NCBI GenBank assembly: GCA_002408485.1
Contig: DHSP01000065.1
Coordinates: 1-7,952 of the forward strand
From: Proteiniphilum sp. UBA5283
GTDB taxonomy: Bacteria; Bacteroidota; Bacteroidia; Bacteroidales; Dysgonomonadaceae
Length of the DNA stretch: 7,952 nucleotides
Reading direction: 5' to 3'
This document shows positions 1-7,107 of this stretch, piece after piece (position 1 is the first letter of the stretch; every line of letters starts with the position of its first letter). Under the pieces are notes generated by a model. That model was not told where the DNA came from. It ran no database searches and saw only the letters and a program-made list of their open reading frames with translations. Both the position numbers and the translations under genes were made by a program.

Positions 1-2102
1 CCACCAAAAGTGACGAAGAACCAATCGATCCTGCCGAAATAGGAGGCGCGGGCCGTGAAGTTATAGCCTCCGGTACCGCCCCAGGCACGTTCTTCTTTTC
101 TGTCGGCAATGGCGTAATTGATGTTTGCCTTCAGCGGGTCGTTCTCCAGCAGGTCGCGGTCGTTGCCGCCCAAGTTGCGATAGGTATATTTTGATGCAGA
201 CTGTCCGAGCACAAAAGAGAGGTTGTGTACCTCCTCGAACGACCTGTTGTAAGAGAAGTAATTCTCCAGTTGCCAGGTGTAGCCACGGTTCATCTCACTT
301 TGCACTGTGCTGAACTGCACGTCCTTACCCTGTGTTGCCAGGAAGTAGGGAAATGTGTATGAATCGTATCCCCAGAATGCCAGATCCACACCGTAGCTGC
401 TCCTGAACTTCAGTTCCGGCAAGATGGTCAGCTCGCCCCAGAATGATCCGACAAATTTATCGGCATTGTTCAATCCGGCCGAAGGCTGATTGAGCATCCC
501 CACGGGATTGGCGATCTCCTGGAATCCGGCAGGTGGAATGGAGAACACGCGGTCGCCATTCTTCACCGCGTGCGGATACTGAGCCAGAATGGTCTTGCCC
601 GTCTCTTCATCGGCATATACCGGCACCAGCGGTGAGAAAGTCAGGGCGCTTCCCAGAATGGAACCGTACTCGGAGTTGGTCTCGATGCCGGTGGATTTAT
701 TGCGGGAATAACCCACATTTACACCCAGTTGTACGTTGTTCAGAAAACTGCGCTCCTTCGTTTCAAAAATATTGTAGATCGAGTTGGAACGCAAACTGTA
801 ACGTTGAAAATTTGATTTGTCGTAATTTCCGCCCACGATGCCAGCCTGATCGAAATAGCCGAACGAGAGGAAGTAATTTCCTTTGTCCGTTCCCCCGGAG
901 ACACTCACTTGATGGTTCTGTACCGGTGCATTGTAGTAAAAGGTTTCATCCTGCCAGTCGGTTCCTTTTCCGGCACCCATCACCTGTTCGTTGTTGTAAC
1001 GAGGCAGGTTGCCGTCGTTGATTTGGGCTTCGTTCATGATAACCATGTATTCGCGCGCATTCAGTATCTCCTTTTTCTTCCAGGGATTCTGCCACCCGTA
1101 GCTTACATCGTAGTTGACCGTGGCCTTACCCTTCTCTCCTTTTTTGGTGGTTACCAGAATCACACCGTTGGCTGCCCGTGATCCGTAGATGGCTGCCGAG
1201 GCTGCATCCTTCAGAATCTCCACCGAGGCGATGTCGACCGGGTTCAGGTAGTTGATGCCGCCGCCCACCTCCATGCCATCCACGATATAAAGCGGTTCGC
1301 TGTTGTTGATGGTACCGATACCGCGGATCCGTACCTTGGAGTCCGCCCCCGGCTGACCGGAGCTCTGGGTGATCTGTACACCCGATACTTTACCCTTCAG
1401 AGCATCTTCCACGCGGGTAGGTCTTGTCACGTTCAGCTCTTCTGCAGACACCTTGCTGATTGCCGCAGTAACCACGCTCTTGCGTTGTACTCCGTAACCG
1501 ACTACCACCAGCTCATCCAATATCTCCCTGTTTTCCTGCAGCCGGACATTGAGGACGGTCTGACTGGTGATGGTGAATTCCTGTTCGATGTATCCGATAT
1601 AGGAAAAGCGCAACACGGACCCCTGCGGAATGATCATGCTGTAGCTGCCATCCATATTTGTAACTGTACCGATCGTCGTCCCCGGCACCACGATATTGAC
1701 ACCGATCACCGGATCCCCATTCTCGTCGGTGACCCGTCCGGTCAAATGCACATCCTCTCTCGGTGTTTGCCTTGCTGCAGCTTCCGCAGTAACCGGTCGA
1801 TCGAAAATATAAATCTTGTTGTCCCTGATCTCATACCCAATCTGACGGGGTGTCAGCAATTGGTTCAGCACTTGCGGGAATTCAGCATCGCCCACCCGTA
1901 TGGTCACCAGCTCGCTCAGATCAACCACTTCCTTGCTGAATGCCAGGGTATGGTCTGTCTGTTCGGCAATACTCTCCAGGACAGTCTTCAAACTTTTCTG
2001 GCTGAAATTCAGGTTCACTTTTTGAGCCTGGCATAACAAAGTGCTAAGCACAAAAAGCGACACAAATATGTGCAGCCGCCTTTTCATTGGAATTTTTCCC
2101 AT
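1..2102 (-). CDS. SusC/RagA-family TonB-dependent transporter with STN domain, 3' end beyond window
   Basis: This is the N-terminal 700 codons of an outer-membrane TonB-dependent transporter of the SusC/RagA family, which imports glycans or peptides, usually with a SusD-type lipoprotein. The frame is open to the left edge. In order: signal peptide ending near QAQ (residue 27); STN (secretin/TonB short N-terminal) domain about 29-100; carboxypeptidase-regulatory-like beta-sandwich about 119-190 (LTGRVTDENGDPVIGVNI, then DGSYS); TonB-box-like segment LDELVVVGYG at 195-204; plug domain about 205-320 with VRIRGIGTINNSEPLYIVDG and SVEILKDASAAIYGSRAANG-like signatures (the second has one further Ala); start of the barrel. 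The STN domain is typical of transporters that signal to a FecR-type anti-sigma factor. The start at 2102 gives MGKIPMKRR; an in-frame Met at 2087 (MKRRLHIF) is an equally good start. The substrate cannot be told. No SusD or FecR gene is visible; a SusD gene could lie beyond the left edge. Confidence 0.95.
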   Translation of the reverse strand, partial: MGKIPMKRRLHIFVSLFVLSTLLCQAQKVNLNFSQKSLKTVLESIAEQTDHTLAFSKEVVDLSELVTIRVGDAEFPQVLNQLLTPRQIGYEIRDNKIYIFDRPVTAEAAARQTPREDVHLTGRVTDENGDPVIGVNIVVPGTTIGTVTNMDGSYSMIIPQGSVLRFSYIGYIEQEFTITSQTVLNVRLQENREILDELVVVGYGVQRKSVVTAAISKVSAEELNVTRPTRVEDALKGKVSGVQITQSSGQPGADSKVRIRGIGTINNSEPLYIVDGMEVGGGINYLNPVDIASVEILKDAASAAIYGSRAANGVILVTTKKGEKGKATVNYDVSYGWQNPWKKKEILNAREYMVIMNEAQINDGNLPRYNNEQVMGAGKGTDWQDETFYYNAPVQNHQVSVSGGTDKGNYFLSFGYFDQAGIVGGNYDKSNFQRYSLRSNSIYNIFETKERSFLNNVQLGVNVGYSRNKSTGIETNSEYGSILGSALTFSPLVPVYADEETGKTILAQYPHAVKNGDRVFSIPPAGFQEIANPVGMLNQPSAGLNNADKFVGSFWGELTILPELKFRSSYGVDLAFWGYDSYTFPYFLATQGKDVQFSTVQSEMNRGYTWQLENYFSYNRSFEEVHNLSFVLGQSASKYTYRNLGGNDRDLLENDPLKANINYAIADRKEERAWGGTGGYNFTARASYFGRIDWFFVTFG

Positions 2103-2307
2103 GGTTGTTTTTCGTATTAAAAATTAAACAGTATAAATAGATTCTCATACGCAGCTTCAATAAACACAGCTTAACACTTATGAAGCCTTCTTTTCATTTC
2201 ATCACTACCTTGACACATTTCATGGTGAAAAGAATGAGATTATTTATAAAATTAACAAAAAATCCGGCACAACATGTACTGTGGGTCTGAAAAATTGTGT
2301 GAAGATT
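2103..2307. other. Intergenic region between usher-like gene and SusC gene, with weak terminator candidate
   Basis: This 205-bp AT-rich gap holds no convincing gene. On the minus strand just after the usher-like stop there is a 4-bp stem (CACA/TGTG, plus-strand 2268-2271 with 2280-2283) followed by six T (2257-2262); this is weak for an intrinsic terminator. Further on, towards the SusC start, the sequence is AT-rich and should hold the SusC promoter, but I found no pair of boxes matching the Bacteroidetes TTTG / TAnnTTTG pattern with correct spacing. A 10-codon ATG-to-TGA frame at 2223-2194 is probably chance. The gap suggests that SusC is transcribed separately from the pilus-like genes. 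Confidence 0.4.
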
Positions 2308-5124
2308 TTACGGGTCTTTCCGGGCAAAGAACTTCCGCACATTTACCTTGCGTGTCTTTACTTCAATGTGAAACGGCTCAAGCTGTGTCACCCTTCCTCC
2401 GGCAATGGCGAACGTACGCACCGACTCTTTGCATTCGGTATGCTCCGGCAGTGTTTTCTTGTTGAGTACGATGCTGTATTCTCCTGCAGGAAGGAAGGTA
2501 ATAAACTTACCATGGTCGTTGGTGACAACGGTCTGCTCCAGTTTTCCGTCGGAGCTGATCACGGTGAACCGGAATCCTTCATAACGAGGAACGATCTCCA
2601 CATTGTTCTCTCCCATGATGTAACGGATGCTTCCCTGCAGGGTACCGCTCTGCCGCAGAGGTATCTCTACAGTTGTCCTGAACCGGTGGACACTGATCTC
2701 TTTCTGATCGAACGACCACTCCCCGGGCTGCATCGGTCTCACGGCATACGTACCAAAAGGAACCGAGGTATACCTTACTTCCCCCTTCTCACCCGTAACA
2801 AAAGCCTTCCGGTCTATATCCACGAGATAATTCTGAGCCGGAGCATCTCCCTCATCATAGCGTCTGTTGGCGTTATGGTCATAATAGACTTTTGCGATGA
2901 GGGTGCTTTTCCTGCCTTTCAATGGCACTCCTCCCGGGAATCGATACCGTGCTCCCACCTCCAGATTCACTATTTCCCTGTCGCCCAGGAAGGGATATTT
3001 GTACCAATTGCCGGTAAGGATGAAGGAGAGGTTACTGCCGGGATTATATCTGGCATTGAGGTTTGCAGAAGGAATCTTTCCCTGATATACATCGCTTGTG
3101 AAGTTGATGCCTGAGGAGAGAGTCAGTCTGTTCGAAAAGTTTTGATTAGCAGAGGCTGAAATAGTAAGCCGGCTGAAGTCCTTCCCCTGTCGCTGTGCCA
3201 TCACCTGCTCAAAGAGATAATATGCCCCCTGCTGCCAGGTGACACCGGCTGTGATCCACCGGTATGAGAAGTTCAACGAAGCTTTCCCCTGAGCAACATA
3301 CTCTTTCTCCAGAGGGTCCTGAAAAAATCCTCCCTCCATACTTCCGAAAAAGGAGTACTTCCACCCCGGATGCTGCCATCGCCACTGCCATCCCATCCTG
3401 CGGGAAGTCATATTGAGGTTTTCATCTCCATACTCCATTCCGGCGAAGTGTGAATATGAAGGCGAGCTCTCCTTCTGATGCTGGTAAGACAACGAAGAGT
3501 GAATATTTTGAAAGGCAGGAAGAGTCAGCGAGATACCTCCATATTGGTTTTGGGAGCGATAATTGTATTCATAACTGTATGATTTAGGTTCAGAACGGTT
3601 AAAGTTGTACGACACATTCAGATTCATGTTGTCTGTTAGCTGCATGGTGCCGTGCTGTACAACCGAAAAGATTCCTTTTCGGTTACCGGGGAAGTAAGGA
3701 TCACTGTAGTAAGCCGATCCACCCAGCAGCACATTCTTAAAAAGCCTTCCGTTGTAGCTCATCTCGCCCGCACCGGAGTAGCGATTTCCCTGCAACTCCC
3801 AGTACTCACCGGCTGTGGCATGCACTTTCCACTCCATGCTCCACTCTGCACTGAACCGATGCTTCCACCGGATCCCCATCATATGAAAGTTTGCCCTTTC
3901 GTAGGGGTTCCTTTGATACACATAGGTACCTCCCGTCCCGCTTCGTTCGGTGCCTCCCCCCAGATCGGCCTTCAGAAAAAATGAATAATAGTCTTTAAAC
4001 CAGGGCTGATCATCAATGAGGTTATAGTTTTGATCAATGGCTCCGAATGTGATCTGCCGCCTTCCTTCTTTGTCGGAAAACAGGGCTTTTATTCCCCTTC
4101 CGTACAAGGAGAGTTCTGTCTGCTCCTGAACATTTCCGATAATAAACTGGTTTTCATAAAGCTGATATGCCAGGGAGGTATTTGTTATATATGGAAGAGA
4201 GTGTGTATTGTATTTGTATATATTGCCTTTCAGATGGAGATATCCTGCCGGCAAATCAATGTAACTGCCTCCCTGAAGTTGTACCGTATTTGAAATACGG
4301 TTGTAGGTACGGTAGCTTAGCTGCATGCCATTATCGAATGCTTTATCACCCGTAAAATAAAACTGGTCCCGAAAAAAGGCATTGTAGCTTCTCTGCGTAA
4401 TCACACTATGTACATTGATCGTACGGGTATCCACTATCTTCTTCTCCTTCCCTTTCATGGCCGTTACTCTCACCTGAAAACGTCCGGCAGCAAGCAGATT
4501 GCTGCTAGCGATAAAACTATGCGTAAATTTCTGCTGTTCACCGGGTGCCAGTGTCGCTGTTACTTCGGTAAAAGGCGGAGCATTGTGCAGATTCGGTACG
4601 TTGAAAACCAGTATCACCTGCTCTGTGACATTGCCACTGTTCTGCAGGATCACGTTGACACGTACCGAGTCATCGGGGTTGGTAAGCAAGGAAGGACCAT
4701 TTTCGGCCAGCAAGGTAAGCTGTTCACGCAGTTCAATCTGTAACAAAGTCTCACAGCTACTCACCAACTCATTTTCATCGGTCAGCAGGTTATAGCATAT
4801 CTTCTTTTCCCCGGCTCCCAGATCCCTTGTCAGCACCAGTCTAAATGAAAAAAAACTACTATCACCGGGCGCCAGGCTTACTGCCCGCTGATCACGAGAG
4901 AGAGCACGAACACCTGTGGGTGCATCAATAGCCATGATGCCATTGAATGATTGATCCGACTGATTGGTTACCTTTAACACATGGCTTAGCATCTGTCCCG
5001 AGCGGGTATTCTCCCTGAGTATAATTTCTATAGGGGCATCGGCAAACAATGCAGCCCCTCCGCTTATCAGTAAAAGCAAAAGGAGGGTCAACAAGCGATC
5101 GATGGTGTTTCTGGCGATCTGCAT
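2308..5124 (-). CDS. Usher-like outer-membrane beta-barrel protein of a chaperone-usher-type locus
   Basis: Predicted outer-membrane protein, inferred to be the assembly and secretion pore for the neighbouring subunits. In order: signal peptide 1-29 (leucine-rich core, cleavage near LFA/DAP); two Ig-like beta-sandwich regions about 31-131 (Cys110 and Cys124 could pair) and 132-238; a stretch about 245-730 of alternating short strands rich in Tyr, Phe, Trp, Asn and Gly, typical of a large outer-membrane barrel and about the size of the 24-strand usher barrel; a beta-sandwich about 741-822 opening with a D-x-N-x-N-x3-D-x-G-D loop (Asp749 to Asp760) as in SdrD B-type repeats; a second C-terminal beta-sandwich about 826-922; and a basic tail. 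Classical ushers are about 800-870 aa with one N-domain, a barrel with inserted plug, and two C-domains; here the N-region is larger and no plug is obvious by eye. It begins 3 nt after the adhesin-like stop, with a weak AAGG 6 nt before the ATG. No TonB box or TonB plug is seen, so it is not a SusC paralogue. The usher role is inferred from architecture and context. Confidence 0.7.
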   Translation of the reverse strand: MQIARNTIDRLLTLLLLLLISGGAALFADAPIEIILRENTRSGQMLSHVLKVTNQSDQSFNGIMAIDAPTGVRALSRDQRAVSLAPGDSSFFSFRLVLTRDLGAGEKKICYNLLTDENELVSSCETLLQIELREQLTLLAENGPSLLTNPDDSVRVNVILQNSGNVTEQVILVFNVPNLHNAPPFTEVTATLAPGEQQKFTHSFIASSNLLAAGRFQVRVTAMKGKEKKIVDTRTINVHSVITQRSYNAFFRDQFYFTGDKAFDNGMQLSYRTYNRISNTVQLQGGSYIDLPAGYLHLKGNIYKYNTHSLPYITNTSLAYQLYENQFIIGNVQEQTELSLYGRGIKALFSDKEGRRQITFGAIDQNYNLIDDQPWFKDYYSFFLKADLGGGTERSGTGGTYVYQRNPYERANFHMMGIRWKHRFSAEWSMEWKVHATAGEYWELQGNRYSGAGEMSYNGRLFKNVLLGGSAYYSDPYFPGNRKGIFSVVQHGTMQLTDNMNLNVSYNFNRSEPKSYSYEYNYRSQNQYGGISLTLPAFQNIHSSLSYQHQKESSPSYSHFAGMEYGDENLNMTSRRMGWQWRWQHPGWKYSFFGSMEGGFFQDPLEKEYVAQGKASLNFSYRWITAGVTWQQGAYYLFEQVMAQRQGKDFSRLTISASANQNFSNRLTLSSGINFTSDVYQGKIPSANLNARYNPGSNLSFILTGNWYKYPFLGDREIVNLEVGARYRFPGGVPLKGRKSTLIAKVYYDHNANRRYDEGDAPAQNYLVDIDRKAFVTGEKGEVRYTSVPFGTYAVRPMQPGEWSFDQKEISVHRFRTTVEIPLRQSGTLQGSIRYIMGENNVEIVPRYEGFRFTVISSDGKLEQTVVTNDHGKFITFLPAGEYSIVLNKKTLPEHTECKESVRTFAIAGGRVTQLEPFHIEVKTRKVNVRKFFARKDP

Positions 5125-5127
5125 CTT

Positions 5128-6165
5128 TTACCTTGAAGTAATCTCGAACATCAACTGCGTACTATAGCTTTGCTCCGTATTAATCAGTAAATAACGTTCG
5201 TCGATGGCCGCCGCGGAATAGATCAAATCGTAATCGAGAATCTCTCCATTGGTGGATACGCCTTCAAGGATCATCTGCCTTTGCGTTGAGAGCGGCACAG
5301 GTTGTTTGACGCCGTTTCCGCCGCTCAGCTGCAGGGAGACAAGGTTGAGCGGGATAGTGCCAAAGGCAGAAACAGAAGTAAAATTATCCGACAGCGCTCT
5401 GACCGACACTTCATAACCGGAAGTGGCAGATATTCGCAGTCCTTTATCGTAGGTTTTGGTAGTTCCGTTCGCATAATCGCTGATGGTACTAAATTCCAGC
5501 ACTGCTTCAGGCAACACAGAGATGGAATATTCGGGGTTCTGCGGATAGCCATCGATATTTACCGAAAAACAGAAAAGATCGGGTTCGAGCGACAATATTC
5601 TTTCTTCTTTCCAGGGGTTATTACGTCCATTCCTGGTGTATAATTTATATTCCATTGCGAAATAGTAGATACTCCATCTGGGTAAATACTTCAGATAGTC
5701 GCCTCCCTCTACTTTCAGTTCAAAACTTAACAATAACTGGTGATAACCCTCTTGATTCAAAGAGGTAAAATTCACCAGTTCCACCTCGTTGTTCACTCCA
5801 ACGAGAGGATTCCAGATATACATATTTTGGATATTTCCAGGGGGTATATTGGAACTTCCCGATTTTGACACACATCTCAGGTTCAACATGTTAACTGGGA
5901 AATCATACGGTTCTCTTGTGTTCTCATTGGCTAATTTTCGTTCAACTCTTCTGACCCTGGCTGTAATTCTCCAGTCAGATTCCCTCATTTTATTTGCTCC
6001 CAGCTGAAGTATTGCAAAATTTGAAGGGGAAATTGTCCCGTAAATGCTATTCACTTCAAACCAGCTACCACCTCCCCACTCCAGCGAATAGGTATTGTTG
6101 TATTGAGCACATACAGTACTTATCGCCGGGACAAGCAGGATCAAAAATGCAATAACCCTATTCAT
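5128..6165 (-). CDS. Two-domain secreted protein, candidate tip adhesin with C-terminal pilin-like domain
   Basis: Secreted 345-aa protein, inferred to cap a surface fibre. A signal peptide (MNRVIAFLILL, cleavage after CAQ near 21) leads to an unrecognised N-terminal domain of about 185 residues rich in aromatics (Trp30, 35, 65, 118, 164, 185), with Cys98 and Cys199 as a possible disulfide. The C-terminal domain, about 211-345, resembles the small subunit encoded at 7704: PEYSISVLPEAVLEFSTISD matches PIQSIQVNPDQKVINFEYDS, both continue with DY(A/S)xGT, and both end in an alternating strand (TQLMFEITSR versus TATVTYTIASK). The frame extends upstream to 6207, but starting at 6165 puts the signal peptide at the N-terminus and gives an 8-nt overlap with the chaperone stop, so 6165 is preferred. 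The pilin-like domain follows the N-domain directly, without a free donor-strand extension, as in two-domain tip adhesins such as FimH. The ligand is unknown. Confidence 0.65.
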   Translation of the reverse strand: MNRVIAFLILLVPAISTVCAQYNNTYSLEWGGGSWFEVNSIYGTISPSNFAILQLGANKMRESDWRITARVRRVERKLANENTREPYDFPVNMLNLRCVSKSGSSNIPPGNIQNMYIWNPLVGVNNEVELVNFTSLNQEGYHQLLLSFELKVEGGDYLKYLPRWSIYYFAMEYKLYTRNGRNNPWKEERILSLEPDLFCFSVNIDGYPQNPEYSISVLPEAVLEFSTISDYANGTTKTYDKGLRISATSGYEVSVRALSDNFTSVSAFGTIPLNLVSLQLSGGNGVKQPVPLSTQRQMILEGVSTNGEILDYDLIYSAAAIDERYLLINTEQSYSTQLMFEITSR

Positions 6166-6970
6166 GGCTGAATTCAAGTTCTGCAGCTTCCAACGTAGTC
6201 TCATCACCGTAATCCAGTATCACAGTGGCAGTATAATCTCCTTTTTCCAACGATTCCCCCAGCGGAATTATCACTTTTCGTTGATTACCGGGCATGGTAA
6301 AAAACGGTATATTTCCCAGGCTGGCTTCTTTTCCGGTAGTATGGTTGAATAATGTAGCTCTTATCAAACCGTCGGTCCAGATATTTCCATTATTGTTAAA
6401 GGTCAGACCTATCAAATTTTTCTCCCCCGAGAACGACATGTCTGATATTTCCAACTGCTTTCGCTCAGCAATCAGCCCTCGTCTGTATATCTTAATCCCC
6501 TGCCGCACGTTAATGCGGATGGCCGCTCCCTGCGAATCCACCCCATCAACCGGATTCATCTGGGTAACGTAGAGCATGGCTGTCTGCACATTATTATCGG
6601 CCGAAACACTCAAAGGGACACTCATCTTGACCTCAATCTTTCTGCTCTCCCCCGGCTGGAGCGTGAGGTAGGTACCCCCAGGCAGGCTGAGCCAGGAAGC
6701 ACAGGAATTTGCCAAACTATCGGGCGGCAGCATGACATTGTTTCCATACTCATCATAATGCCAGTCGCCCAGCGTTATGGAAAGGTCCAAAGGATGATCT
6801 TTGCTGATATTATTCACCAACAACTCCTGTGTACCACTCTCACGTGCTGCGAGGGTATAGTATACCCTTGGTGGAGATACGGACAACCCAACCTGACCGA
6901 ATGCATTTCCCGCGAGTGAAAATAAAAACAAGGTGGTCACAGCTATCAGAAAGGAGTATCTTGTATTCAT
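6158..6970 (-). CDS. PapD-like periplasmic pilus-assembly chaperone
   Basis: Predicted periplasmic chaperone (270 aa) that would hold secreted subunits by donor-strand complementation and deliver them to the usher. The signal peptide is 1-25 (cleavage near AFG/Q). The N-terminal Ig-like domain, about 26-165, begins LSVSPPRVYYTL, with Arg35 where PapD has its conserved Arg8. SWLSLPGGTYLTLQPGES at 92-109 resembles the usual W-x2-hydrophobic ... L-x-PG stretch of these chaperones. The F1 strand (about 128-138) is joined by a short loop to a G1 strand with alternating Ile151, Ile153 and Val155, then GIKIYRRG, where Lys160 matches PapD Lys112 (IKLFYRP). The short F1-G1 loop fits the FGS or alternate (CS1-like) type rather than the FGL type. 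A second Ig-like domain, about 168-266, ends TATVILDYGD. One mature cysteine (Cys90) is unpaired. It lies 137 bp downstream of the subunit gene, beyond a terminator-like hairpin, and overlaps the adhesin-like gene by 8 nt. Confidence 0.85.
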   Translation of the reverse strand: MNTRYSFLIAVTTLFLFSLAGNAFGQVGLSVSPPRVYYTLAARESGTQELLVNNISKDHPLDLSITLGDWHYDEYGNNVMLPPDSLANSCASWLSLPGGTYLTLQPGESRKIEVKMSVPLSVSADNNVQTAMLYVTQMNPVDGVDSQGAAIRINVRQGIKIYRRGLIAERKQLEISDMSFSGEKNLIGLTFNNNGNIWTDGLIRATLFNHTTGKEASLGNIPFFTMPGNQRKVIIPLGESLEKGDYTATVILDYGDETTLEAAELEFSHE

Positions 6971-6991
6971 TTAGTCAGGTTTGTGTGTCAA

Positions 6992-7020
6992 ATGAGATTT
7001 GTTTCGAAAAAGAAACTCAT
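6992..7020 (-). promoter_or_regulatory. Hairpin in the leader of the chaperone gene
   Basis: An inverted repeat about 22 nt before the chaperone ATG has outer arms ATGAG/CTCAT and inner arms GTTTC/GAAAC (plus-strand 7001-7005 with 7012-7016, 6-nt loop), with four unpaired bases on one side. The minus-strand transcript could fold here. It might protect a processed 5' end of the chaperone mRNA or affect its translation; there is no T-run, so it is not a terminator. The assignment is by eye only. Confidence 0.3.
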
Positions 7021-7040
7021 AGTGGGATTTATCCCGGTTT

Positions 7041-7079
7041 AAAAAGGGAGGGCATTGATGTTAAAAAAATGCACCTCCC
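7041..7079 (-). terminator. Intrinsic terminator or attenuator after the pilin-like gene
   Basis: On the transcribed strand, arms GGGAGG-GCATT and AATGC-CCTCCC form an 11-bp stem with one bulged base (plus-strand 7046-7056 pairs with 7068-7079, bulge at 7073). The loop is 11 nt and the stem is followed directly by TTTTT (7045-7041). It lies 29 nt past the pilin-like stop codon and 71 nt before the chaperone start. Partial read-through here would leave abundant subunit mRNA and less chaperone, adhesin and usher mRNA. Confidence 0.75.
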
Positions 7080-7107
7080 CCATCTGTATAGCAACAGCTT
7101 GTTACCC

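Noticed and set aside
1..40. Possible frameshift at the left edge of the SusC frame, where the sequence after YFGRIDW looks unlike the usual family pattern
   Set aside because: Only a few codons are available and the frame stays open, so divergence cannot be told from an error.
1485..2036. A 183-codon plus-strand open frame
   Set aside because: It is antisense to the N-terminal part of the SusC gene, whose STN, regulatory-like and plug domains are unambiguous.
2194..2223. Short leader peptide (10 codons including stop) before SusC
   Set aside because: It has no ribosome-binding site and no run of regulatory codons; frames of this length are common by chance.
2281..3114. A 277-codon plus-strand open frame
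   Set aside because: It lies wholly antisense to the usher-like gene, has no signal or family features, and the minus-strand protein is clearly the coherent one.
2308..5124. TonB-dependent receptor
   Set aside because: No TonB box or TonB plug signature (VRIRG, YGSRAANG-like) is present, unlike the SusC protein in the same window.
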